A DNA stretch of 14,684 nucleotides, from NCBI GenBank assembly GCA_041936745.1, contig JBHGWS010000028.1, positions 1 through 14,684 of the forward strand. The letters run 5' to 3'. Of this stretch, positions 1 to 7,201 are shown piece by piece (the stretch's first letter is position 1; the number at the start of each line of letters is the position of its first letter). This DNA is from Darwinibacter acetoxidans_A (GTDB lineage Bacteria; Bacillota; Limnochordia; Darwinibacteriales; Darwinibacteriaceae). A program made the position numbers and the translations under genes. The notes under the pieces were generated by a model that did no database searches, was not told the origin of the DNA, and was given only the letters and a program-made list of their open reading frames with translations.

Positions 1-155
1 TTATCAATTTCTTCGAACTGCTTGATCATTTCCTTGTTTTCGCGGCCCAGAAGCATGGTAATTGCAGCTGTAGTAGTTGTTTTACCGTGATCTACGTGGC
101 CTACGGTACCCACGTTGACATGGGGTTTTGTTCTTTCAAACTTTTTCTTTGCCAT
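1..155 (-). CDS. tuf: Elongation factor Tu, N-terminal fragment (runs off the left edge)
   Basis: EF-Tu is the GTPase that delivers aminoacyl-tRNA to the ribosomal A site. Only the first 51 codons are in the window. The start MAKKKFERTKPHVNVGTVGH is typical of the family, and the P-loop GHVDHGKT lies at residues 19-26. The ATG at 153-155 follows a strong GAGGAGGAA ribosome binding site. The gene sits 41 bases after fusA with no promoter or terminator between, so it should be the last seen gene of the str operon. The P-loop is followed by TTTAAIT where most EF-Tu proteins have TLTAAIT. The next stretch (residues 34-51) is divergent in sequence but matches the E. coli protein in length without gaps, so the fragment looks intact. 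The remaining ~345 residues are outside the window. Identification is very secure; whether it is identical to the second tuf at the right edge cannot be seen. Confidence 0.97.
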   Translation of the reverse strand, partial: MAKKKFERTKPHVNVGTVGHVDHGKTTTTAAITMLLGRENKEMIKQFEEID

Positions 156-196
156 TCGTGTTCCTCCTCGTTATCTAGGGTCTGAAATTTATCTAT

Positions 197-2269
197 TTAC
201 ATTCCGGCGGACGTCCTGATTTTCTCTGCAAGGCCTACCGGAACTTGCTCGTAGTGTGCAAAACTCATGGTGTGTTGGGCTCTTCCTTGCGTCAAGGAAC
301 GTAAGACTGTAGCATAGCCGAACATTTCCGAAAGAGGAACGAATCCTTTCACAACCTGAGTATTACCTCTCAATTCCGTCCCTTCAATTTTACCGCGCCG
401 GGAGTTAATGTCACCCATCACATCGCCCACAAAGTCTTCCGGCGTGACAACTTCCAGGCTCATTATAGGCTCTAAAAGTACGGGGCCCGCCTGGTTGCAG
501 GCATTTTTGAAACCGATGGAACCGGCAATCTTAAATGCCATTTCCGATGAGTCCACCTCGTGGTAAGAGCCGTCAACTATTGTAACCTTGACATCTACCA
601 TAGGATAACCTGCTACAACCCCTGAATGCATCGCTTCTTTAACGCCCTCCTCCACTGAGGAAATATATTCCTTGGGAACGGCGCCTCCCACAATTTTGTT
701 TTCAAATTCAAAACCGGCCCCCGCCTCGGCAGGCTCCACTTCTAAAACGACGTGGCCGTATTGGCCGCGGCCGCCTGTCTGCCTGATGAACTTTCCTTCG
801 GTCTTGGCCGCCTTAGTCAAAGTTTCCCTGTAGGCAACCTGCGGTTTGCCGATGTTTGCTTCCACCTTAAATTCCCTAAGCAGCCGATCGACGATTACTT
901 CCAGGTGCAGTTCGCCCATGCCCGCAATGATCGTCTGGCCCGTCTCTTCGTCTGTGTAGACCCGAAAAGTAGGATCTTCTTCCGCTAAGCGGTGCAGAGC
1001 ACTGCCCAGCTTATCTTGATCCGCTTTGGATCTGGGCTCGACCGCCAGGTTAATAACCGGTTCCGGAAACTCCAGTGCCTCCAGCAAAATCGGATGCTTT
1101 TCATCTGACAGGCTGTCTCCGGTGGAGGTGTCCCTCAAGCCCACAATGGCGGCGATATCGCCCGAGTAGACTGTTTTCGCCTCTTCCCGGTGGTTGGCAT
1201 GCATCAATAAAATCCGCCCAACCCGTTCTCTGTTGCCGGTACTCACATTCAGGACATAGCTGCCCGAGCTTAACGTACCAGAATACACCCGGAAAAACGA
1301 CAGCTTGCCCACATAAGGATCCGACATAATCTTGAACGCTAAGCCTGAAAACGGTTCGTCATCGACCAAAGAGCGGTACTCCACTTCCCCGCTCTGGGGA
1401 TTGGTACCTTCCACAGGCGGTAAATCGCCCGGTGAAGGCAGATAATCAATCACCGCATCCAACAAAGGTTGAACGCCTTTGTTTTTAAAGGATGAGCCGC
1501 AGAGCACAGGTATTAATTTCACATCAATGCAGGCTTTACGCAGGGCTGCTTTAAGTTCCGCCGGCGTTATTTCTTCCCCTTCGAGATACTTTAAGGTTAA
1601 ATCGTCATCTGTTTCGGCAATTTTCTCCAGCATCAGCTGACGGGCAGCTTCTGCTTCTTCTAAGACTTCTGCGGGTATTTCGCTTTCCTCAAAGTTACCT
1701 AAATCGTCTACATAAATGTAGGCTTTCATTTCAATTAAATCTACCAGCCCCCTGAAGGTATCTTCAGCGCCAATTGGCCACTGAATCGGTACGGGATTAG
1801 CACCTAAACGGTCGGAAATCATAGCGACTCCCCGTTCAAAATCCGCACCCACCCGATCCATCTTGTTGACATAGGCCAGGCGGGGGACATGATATTTATC
1901 AGCTTGGCGCCAAACGGTTTCGGACTGCGGTTCCACACCCCCAACGGAACAAAAGACCGCTACCGCGCCGTCCAGCACCCTTAGTGAGCGCTCAACTTCT
2001 ACGGTAAAGTCCACGTGTCCGGGCGTGTCGATAATGTTGACTCTGTGATCCTTCCAATGGCAGGTTGTTGCCGCGGAGGTAATGCTGATTCCCCGCTCGC
2101 GCTCTTGTGCCATCCAGTCCATTGTCGCCCCACCTTCGTGGGTTTCACCGATTTTATGAACTTTCCCGGTGTAGAAGAGAATCCGCTCAGTGGTTGTGGT
2201 TTTACCCGCATCAATGTGCGCCATAATTCCTATATTTCTTGTTTTTTCAATCGAAAATTCTCTTGCCAC
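197..2269 (-). CDS. fusA: Elongation factor G
   Basis: This GTPase drives tRNA-mRNA translocation and, with RRF, ribosome recycling in the cytoplasm. The protein has 690 residues, normal for bacterial EF-G. Visible GTPase motifs are AHIDAGKT (residues 17-24), the switch I stretch ERGISITSAATT (58-69), DTPGH with the catalytic His (81-85) and NKMD (135-138). Domains II to V follow in order, including the domain IV loop region near residues 480-600. The start is GTG at 2267-2269, ten bases after a GGAGG element; there is no ATG closer to the family start MAREFSIEKTRN. The gene lies 99 bases after rpsG, a spacer with strong alternative hairpins, and 41 bases before tuf. It is the usual str-operon copy, not the tetracycline-resistance type, because its neighbours and domain sequence are those of housekeeping fusA. 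No damage or unusual insert is seen. Confidence 0.99.
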   Translation of the reverse strand: MAREFSIEKTRNIGIMAHIDAGKTTTTERILFYTGKVHKIGETHEGGATMDWMAQERERGISITSAATTCHWKDHRVNIIDTPGHVDFTVEVERSLRVLDGAVAVFCSVGGVEPQSETVWRQADKYHVPRLAYVNKMDRVGADFERGVAMISDRLGANPVPIQWPIGAEDTFRGLVDLIEMKAYIYVDDLGNFEESEIPAEVLEEAEAARQLMLEKIAETDDDLTLKYLEGEEITPAELKAALRKACIDVKLIPVLCGSSFKNKGVQPLLDAVIDYLPSPGDLPPVEGTNPQSGEVEYRSLVDDEPFSGLAFKIMSDPYVGKLSFFRVYSGTLSSGSYVLNVSTGNRERVGRILLMHANHREEAKTVYSGDIAAIVGLRDTSTGDSLSDEKHPILLEALEFPEPVINLAVEPRSKADQDKLGSALHRLAEEDPTFRVYTDEETGQTIIAGMGELHLEVIVDRLLREFKVEANIGKPQVAYRETLTKAAKTEGKFIRQTGGRGQYGHVVLEVEPAEAGAGFEFENKIVGGAVPKEYISSVEEGVKEAMHSGVVAGYPMVDVKVTIVDGSYHEVDSSEMAFKIAGSIGFKNACNQAGPVLLEPIMSLEVVTPEDFVGDVMGDINSRRGKIEGTELRGNTQVVKGFVPLSEMFGYATVLRSLTQGRAQHTMSFAHYEQVPVGLAEKIRTSAGM

Positions 2270-2327
2270 TTCTCTACTCCCTCCAGCCGAGTAAATTCAC
2301 CGCGCCAAATTCCATCTCTATCAATTT

Positions 2328-2383
2328 TACCGCTGCCCAAGGCAGCGAGTTTACCAGCGGTAGTGTCACTACCAACGGTAGTG
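2328..2383 (-). promoter_or_regulatory. Mutually exclusive hairpins in the rpsG-fusA spacer
   Basis: Four stems can be drawn. H1 pairs 2328-2335 with 2355-2362 (8 bp). H2 pairs 2331-2337 with 2341-2347 (7 bp, 3-nt loop). H3 pairs 2359-2365 with 2367-2373 (7 bp, but only one nucleotide between the arms, so it must open at its tip). H4 pairs 2367-2373 with 2377-2383 (7 bp, 3-nt loop). H1 excludes both H2 and H3, and H3 excludes H4, so the RNA can be H1+H4 or H2+H3. H4 overlaps the rpsG stop codon. The pairings are read directly; a regulatory role, for example in S7 feedback on fusA translation, is inference. No U-tract follows, so it is not a terminator. Confidence 0.5.
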
Positions 2384-2839
2384 GGCAAAAGCCTTATTAG
2401 CCTCCGCCATACGGTGAACATCTTCTTTTCGCCTGACAGCCCCGCCTTGGTTGTTAGCCGCATCCATCAGTTCCGCAGCCAGTCTTTCCGTCATGGTTTT
2501 TTCACCACGGAGCCTGGCGTGTTGAACGATCCAGCGCAGAGCTAACGCTTGGCGGCGGTCAGCCCTAACCTCTACAGGTACTTGGTAGGTGGCTCCGCCG
2601 ACGCGGCGAGGTTTTACCTCTAAGACGGGCATAACATTATTCATTGCTTGATCCAAAAGTTCCACTGCTTTAATACCCGTTCTTTCTTCGGCAGCTGCCA
2701 AAGCTTCATACATGATGGCCTCGGCGATTCCCCGCTTGCCGTCCAGCATGATGGCGTTGATAAACTTTGTAACCAGTTCACTGCCGTGCAGCGGATCCGG
2801 AATTACTTCCCTCTTGGGGACACTTCCTTTTCTCGGCAT
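2369..2839 (-). CDS. rpsG: 30S ribosomal protein S7
   Basis: S7 is a primary binder of the 3' major domain of 16S rRNA; it nucleates assembly of the 30S head and lies near the E-site tRNA. The 156-residue product starts MPRKGSVPKREVIPDP and contains the conserved stretch KPRRVGGATYQVPVEV and the C-terminal RKEDVHRMAEANKAFAHYRW, all diagnostic of the family and of full length. The ATG at 2837-2839 is preceded by a modest GGGGTGA ribosome binding site. It starts only 17 bases after rpsL, which suggests translational coupling. That short gap leaves no room for the long rpsL-rpsG intercistronic S7 site known from E. coli. In many bacteria S7 is the autogenous repressor of the str operon; here any target is more likely in the 99-base spacer after the gene. 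Confidence 0.99.
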   Translation of the reverse strand: MPRKGSVPKREVIPDPLHGSELVTKFINAIMLDGKRGIAEAIMYEALAAAEERTGIKAVELLDQAMNNVMPVLEVKPRRVGGATYQVPVEVRADRRQALALRWIVQHARLRGEKTMTERLAAELMDAANNQGGAVRRKEDVHRMAEANKAFAHYRW

Positions 2840-2856
2840 TCATTTTCACCCCATTC

Positions 2857-3273
2857 TTATTTTGGCCTTTTAGCACCGTATTTAGAACGAGCCTGACGGC
2901 GGTCCGTCACTCCTGCTGCGTCCAATGTGCCTCTTACAACGTGATAGCGTACCCCCGGCAGGTCTTTGATCCTACCGCCGCGGATTAAAACCACGCTGTG
3001 TTCTTGTAAGTTATGGCCTTCACCCGGGATATAGGATGTTACTTCTATACCGTTAGTTAATCTAATCCGGGCAACTTTGCGCAGGGCCGAATTTGGTTTT
3101 TTGGGCGTTGCGGTATAAACTCGCGTGCAAACACCCCTTTTTTGCGGTGCCCCCCGTTTATTGTGGACAATCTCATCACGCAGTGTGTTTTGACTGTACG
3201 ACAAAGCGGGAGCGGCACTTTTCGACTTTTGCTTCCGACGGCCTTTCCTAATTAACTGATTGATAGTTGGCAC
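2857..3273 (-). CDS. rpsL: 30S ribosomal protein S12
   Basis: S12 sits at the decoding centre of the 30S subunit and controls accuracy; it is the streptomycin-resistance locus. The product has 138 residues (start PTINQLIRKGRRKQKSKS), the length seen in Gram-positive bacteria, longer than the 124 of E. coli because of a basic N-proximal insert. The key loops TPKKPNSALRK and GGRIKDLPGVRYH carry the wild-type lysines at which streptomycin-resistance changes usually occur, and the Asp that is methylthiolated in many species. The start is GTG at 3271-3273, about nine bases after AAAGGAGG. An upstream in-frame extension to 3351 is rejected because it overlaps the preceding gene and lacks family similarity. 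The ribosome binding site lies in the 12-nt loop of a small 5-bp stem (3276-3280 with 3293-3297). The gene follows the L7Ae-family gene by 26 bases. Confidence 0.98.
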   Translation of the reverse strand: MPTINQLIRKGRRKQKSKSAAPALSYSQNTLRDEIVHNKRGAPQKRGVCTRVYTATPKKPNSALRKVARIRLTNGIEVTSYIPGEGHNLQEHSVVLIRGGRIKDLPGVRYHVVRGTLDAAGVTDRRQARSKYGAKRPK

Positions 3274-3299
3274 TACAGACGACCTCCTTTCAGTCTGGC

Positions 3300-3548
3300 T
3301 TAATGCGGCTTCAGAATTGACGCAACGGCGGCCCCAACTTCTATAGAGCACGCTTGGCCCAATTCCGCCATGGAATCCACTTCAACTACAGCGATCCCCC
3401 TGTCTTCGCATTCTTGGCGAATGGGATCGGTTACATGCCCATCAGCATCAAGAGCAAGGTAAACTAGCTCCACCTGCCCGTTTTGAACCGCTTTCAGAGT
3501 CTGTTTAGCTCCGACTGCTTTTTGCGAGTTGGCAAGTCTGCCTGGCAT
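3300..3548 (-). CDS. rplGB: L7Ae/YbxF-family ribosomal protein (K-turn RNA binder)
   Basis: This 82-residue protein belongs to the L7Ae/L30e/S12e/Gadd45 family; its B. subtilis counterpart YbxF has the same length and the same position between rpoC and rpsL. Members bind kink-turn RNA. Seen here are the N-terminal SQKAVGAKQTLKAVQNGQ helix, the central strand VELVYLALDAD and the C-terminal GQACSIEVGAAVASILKP, which corresponds to the family's signature CGIEVGAA region. The ATG at 3546-3548 is placed six bases after AAGGGGGAG; a GTG at 3569 would add seven residues and lacks a good ribosome binding site, so I prefer the ATG. It is the first gene after a strong promoter and 5' hairpin, so it leads the str transcription unit. 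The precise cellular role of the bacterial family member is poorly defined; ribosome association is the best supported idea. Confidence 0.93.
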   Translation of the reverse strand: MPGRLANSQKAVGAKQTLKAVQNGQVELVYLALDADGHVTDPIRQECEDRGIAVVEVDSMAELGQACSIEVGAAVASILKPH

Positions 3549-3573
3549 TATAGTCTCCCCCTTACTCACAGAT

Positions 3574-3597
3574 CCCGCAGGGGAAAACCCCTGCGGG
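3574..3597 (-). promoter_or_regulatory. 10-bp perfect hairpin at the 5' end of the str mRNA
   Basis: The arms at 3574-3583 and 3588-3597 are perfectly complementary (10 bp, GC-rich, with a 4-nt loop). From the promoter just upstream, transcription should start near 3604-3605, so this stem begins within about ten nucleotides of the predicted 5' end. There is no U-tract on the minus strand side (ATCTGTGAG follows), so it does not look like an intrinsic terminator. Likely roles are protection of the mRNA 5' end or binding of a regulator; both are inference. The structure itself is certain from the sequence. Confidence 0.75.
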
Positions 3598-3603
3598 CCG
3601 ACA

Positions 3604-3639
3604 CTAGCTCATTCTATCACTGAGTTGCCCATCTGTCAA
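3604..3639 (-). promoter_or_regulatory. Sigma-A-type promoter for the L7Ae-rpsL-rpsG-fusA-tuf unit
   Basis: The -35 box TTGACA (3634-3639, perfect) and the -10 box TAGAAT (3611-3616) are separated by exactly 17 bases. The predicted start is near 3604-3605. The promoter lies in the 110 bases between the rpoC stop and the L7Ae-family start. As there is no terminator after rpoC, the str genes probably receive both read-through from rpoBC and initiation here. Confidence 0.85.
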
Positions 3640-3658
3640 TAAAATATTCGGAAGAAAT

Positions 3659-6600
3659 TTAACCGGAAGCGATCTCCGCTTCAGTGTCTACAACCTCGTT
3701 TTCCGAGATCTCCTCGACCTCCAAACCGGCCACATCTATTTCGACATTCCGGTAGCGGACCATGCCCGTGCCGGCAGGGATCAGCTTACCGATAATGACG
3801 TTTTCTTTCAAGCCCAGAAGTTTATCTAAACGCCCTTTTACGGAAGCCTCCGTTAAGACACGCGTTGTCTCCTGGAAAGAAGCTGCCGATAAGAAGCTTT
3901 CCGTGGCCAGCGATGCTTTGGTGATCCCCAATAAAGTGGGTTCAGCCCGGGCGGGCTCGCCGCCTTCCTTAATTACGCGCTCGTTTTCAATCTCGAAATC
4001 GAAAACATCGACTAAAGAGCCGGGCAGCATTAAAGTATCCCCGGAGCTCACCACTTTGCACTTGCGCAGCATCTGCCTGACGATCACTTCAATGTGCTTA
4101 TCGTTGATATTGACGCCCTGCGAGCGGTAAACTTCCTGTACTTCCTGGACTAAATATTCTTGGACTGCCAAGGTACCCTGCACAGCTAAAATATCGTGGG
4201 GGTTGACGGGGCCTTCTGTAATCCTATCCCCCGCAGCCAGTTCGCTGCCGTCTCTGACCCTTAAGCGGGCACCGTAGGGGATGGTGTAGGTCTTATCTTC
4301 TTCAGCCCCTTTGATTATAGCTTTGCGGACACCCTTGGATTCGTCTATCTCTAATGTTCCGGCGATTTCACTGATAATGGCCTGGCCTTTCGGCTTGCGG
4401 GCTTCGAATAGCTCCTCCACCCGGGGCAGGCCTGCGGTAATGTCATCGCCTGCTACCCCACCGGTGTGGAAAGTCCTCATGGTCAGCTGTGTACCGGGCT
4501 CCCCAATCGACTGGGCAGCAATGATACCAACCGCTTCGCCCACATCAACCAAGTCGCCATTTGCCAAGTTGCGCCCATAGCATTTGGCGCAGACGCCATA
4601 CTGCGTGTTGCAGGCTAGGACGGAGCGAATTTCCACTTCCTCTATACCGGCATTTTCTATCCGCTGGGCACAATCATCATCGATCATTTCATTGGCATTG
4701 ATCAATATTTCACCGGTTTTAGGGCTGGTTACGGTTTTTGCGGCAACTCTGCCCGCCAAACGCTCCCAGAGAGGTTCTATAATTGTTTCCCGATCGCCGG
4801 AAATTTCTTTCAAAGCGCTTACCGTAATGGCTTCTGTTGTCCCGCAGTCGTATTCGCGCACGATTACATCCTGCGAAACGTCAACCAGCCTGCGGGTCAG
4901 GTAACCGGAGTCAGCGGTTTTAATCGCCGTGTCAGCCAAACCCTTCCTCGTACCGTGGCTGGAGATGAAGTACTCCAGGACGGAAAGGCCTTCGCGGAAA
5001 TTGGCTTTAATAGGAATTTCAAAAGTTTTCCCCGTGGGATCCGCAACCAAACCGCGCATACCGGCCAATTGGCTGATCTGCGATTCATTGCCTCTCGCGC
5101 CGGAAACAGCCATCATATAGACGGGGTTAAACTTATCAAAGTTATCCACCATTTCCTGCGTAACTTCCTCTTTGGTCCTGGTCCAAACGGCGCAAACCCG
5201 CTGGTAGCGTTCTTCCCCGGTCAAAAGCCCCCGCCGGAACTGAGTTTCAATCTGTTCTACTTCTTCTTCCGCCCGGCTGATTTTCTCATGTTTGCCTGTG
5301 GGCACCACTATATCAGCTACAGAAACGGATGTGCCGGACTTTGTACAGTATTTAAAGCCCAGCCGCATAATTTCGTCCAAGATCTTGGCCGTGTTTTTGG
5401 CCCCTTCCAATTGGTAAAGCTGGTTTACTAAAACACCGAGCTTCTTTTTATCCATCTCATGATTGAGATACTCCAGGCCGTCCGGCAGGATGCTGTTGAA
5501 AAACAGGCGGCCGGGGGTGGTCTCCAGGCGGGAATGGTCTTCCAAGCGCAGAGTGATCAAAGCATGTAAGTCGACCGCACCCGCTTCATAGGCGTGACGC
5601 ACCTCATCAACTGACCCGAAGTAGCGCCCTTCGCCTTTGGCGCCTTCCCTGTGCGCCGTGAGGTAATAAAGGCCCACGACCATGTCTTGCGTCGGCGTAA
5701 CAATGGGTCGCCCGCTGGAAGGCACCAAAATGTTGTTGGTAGACAGCATCAACAAACGCGCCTCTGCCTGCGCTTCCGCTGACAAAGGAACGTGCACTGC
5801 CATTTGGTCGCCGTCAAAGTCCGCGTTGTAAGCGGGGCAGACCAAAGGATGAATCTGAATAGCTTTGCCTTCGACCAAAACGGGCTCAAAGGCCTGGATA
5901 CCTAAGCGGTGTAAAGTTGGTGCTCGGTTTAACAAAACCGGGTGCTCTTTAATAACTTCTTCCACCACGTCCCAAACTTCGGGCCGCACCCTTTCCACCA
6001 TCTTTTTAGCACTCTTAATATTATGGGCTAATTCTTTTTCCACCAATTCCTTCATAACAAAAGGCTTGAACAATTCCAGGGCCATTTCCTTAGGCAAGCC
6101 GCATTGGTGCATACGCAAAGTGGGGCCGACGACAATTACCGAGCGGCCGGAATAATCCACCCGTTTACCCAAGAGGTTTTGGCGGAAGCGGCCCTGTTTG
6201 CCCTTGAGCATATCGCTTAAGGATTTCAAAGGCCTGTTGCCCGGACCCGTTACCGCTCTGCCGCGGCGGCCGTTATCGATTAAAGCATCGACGGCTTCCT
6301 GCAGCATCCGCTTTTCATTGCGCACTATAATTGCGGGGGCACCCAGCTCCAATAACCGCTTTAGGCGGTTATTTCTGTTAATGACCCGCCGGTAAAGATC
6401 GTTTAAGTCAGATGTGGCAAACCTGCCCCCGTCCAGCTGGACCATGGGCCGCAGCTCAGGAGGGATAACCGGTATCACATCTAGGATAAGCCAGGCCGGG
6501 TTGTTGCCGGAAGTGCGGAAAGCCTCCACAACCTCCAAGCGCCTGATAGCCCGAGCGCGCCGCTGGCCGGAAGTATCCATTATTTCCTGCCGCAGCTCTT

Positions 6601-7165
6601 TACTCATTTTCTCCAGATCCAAGTCTTCCAAAAGCTCTCTGACCGCTTCGGCTCCGATCCCCGCTTTGAAAGAATTCTTGTACTTATCCCTATATTCCCT
6701 GTATTCACCTTCACTGAGAAGCTGTTGTTTGGTTAAAGTTGTTTCCCCGGGATCAATGACGATATAAGAAGCGAAATAAAGTACCTTTTCCAAAGTCCTG
6801 GGGGATATATCTAAGATTAAACCCATCCGGCTGGGAATTCCTTTAAAAAACCAAATATGACTTACGGGGGCGGCCAATTCTATATGGCCCATCCGCTCCC
6901 TGCGGACTTTTGCGCGGGTTACCTCCACTCCGCAGCGATCGCAAACGATGCCTTTATACCTAACCCGTTTGTATTTGCCGCAGTGGCATTCCCAATCTCG
7001 CGTAGGACCAAAGATCTTTTCACAAAAAAGCCCTTCCCGTTCCGGTTTGAGCGTACGGTAGTTAATTGTTTCCGGTTTTTTAACCTCCCCGCTCGACCAT
7101 GCCCGGATTTGTTCAGGTGATGCCAGCCCAATCCGAATCCTATCAAAATTATTGACATCCAGCAA
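3659..7165 (-). CDS. rpoC: DNA-directed RNA polymerase subunit beta'
   Basis: The beta' subunit forms one pincer of the polymerase clamp and carries the catalytic magnesium. The 1168-residue product is the usual length for Firmicutes. The N-terminal zinc site is C60, C62, C75, C78. The active-site motif NADFDGDQ places the three catalytic aspartates at 449, 451 and 453. The second zinc site is C774, C852, C859, C862. The trigger-loop region follows with GEPGTQLTMRTFHTGGVAG. No large lineage-specific insert is seen. The start is a TTG at 7163-7165, eight bases after a very strong AAGGAGG; it gives the normal family start MLDVNNFDRIRIGLASPEQI. It follows rpoB by 36 bases and is evidently co-transcribed. 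No terminator was found after its stop; the next promoter begins 20 bases on. Confidence 0.99.
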   Translation of the reverse strand: MLDVNNFDRIRIGLASPEQIRAWSSGEVKKPETINYRTLKPEREGLFCEKIFGPTRDWECHCGKYKRVRYKGIVCDRCGVEVTRAKVRRERMGHIELAAPVSHIWFFKGIPSRMGLILDISPRTLEKVLYFASYIVIDPGETTLTKQQLLSEGEYREYRDKYKNSFKAGIGAEAVRELLEDLDLEKMSKELRQEIMDTSGQRRARAIRRLEVVEAFRTSGNNPAWLILDVIPVIPPELRPMVQLDGGRFATSDLNDLYRRVINRNNRLKRLLELGAPAIIVRNEKRMLQEAVDALIDNGRRGRAVTGPGNRPLKSLSDMLKGKQGRFRQNLLGKRVDYSGRSVIVVGPTLRMHQCGLPKEMALELFKPFVMKELVEKELAHNIKSAKKMVERVRPEVWDVVEEVIKEHPVLLNRAPTLHRLGIQAFEPVLVEGKAIQIHPLVCPAYNADFDGDQMAVHVPLSAEAQAEARLLMLSTNNILVPSSGRPIVTPTQDMVVGLYYLTAHREGAKGEGRYFGSVDEVRHAYEAGAVDLHALITLRLEDHSRLETTPGRLFFNSILPDGLEYLNHEMDKKKLGVLVNQLYQLEGAKNTAKILDEIMRLGFKYCTKSGTSVSVADIVVPTGKHEKISRAEEEVEQIETQFRRGLLTGEERYQRVCAVWTRTKEEVTQEMVDNFDKFNPVYMMAVSGARGNESQISQLAGMRGLVADPTGKTFEIPIKANFREGLSVLEYFISSHGTRKGLADTAIKTADSGYLTRRLVDVSQDVIVREYDCGTTEAITVSALKEISGDRETIIEPLWERLAGRVAAKTVTSPKTGEILINANEMIDDDCAQRIENAGIEEVEIRSVLACNTQYGVCAKCYGRNLANGDLVDVGEAVGIIAAQSIGEPGTQLTMRTFHTGGVAGDDITAGLPRVEELFEARKPKGQAIISEIAGTLEIDESKGVRKAIIKGAEEDKTYTIPYGARLRVRDGSELAAGDRITEGPVNPHDILAVQGTLAVQEYLVQEVQEVYRSQGVNINDKHIEVIVRQMLRKCKVVSSGDTLMLPGSLVDVFDFEIENERVIKEGGEPARAEPTLLGITKASLATESFLSAASFQETTRVLTEASVKGRLDKLLGLKENVIIGKLIPAGTGMVRYRNVEIDVAGLEVEEISENEVVDTEAEIASG

Positions 7166-7201
7166 AGGCCCAACCTCCTTTTAAGCTAGCCGCTGATTAC
7201 A

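Noticed and set aside
2015..2545. 176-codon plus-strand open frame across fusA, the spacer and rpsG
   Set aside because: It runs antisense through two clear conserved genes, has no ribosome binding site and no recognisable protein features.
3574..3597. Intrinsic terminator after rpoC
   Set aside because: The stem is strong but no U-tract follows on the minus strand, and it lies downstream of the str promoter start site.
4955..5431. 158-codon plus-strand open frame inside rpoC
   Set aside because: It is the reverse-strand shadow of a highly conserved coding region.
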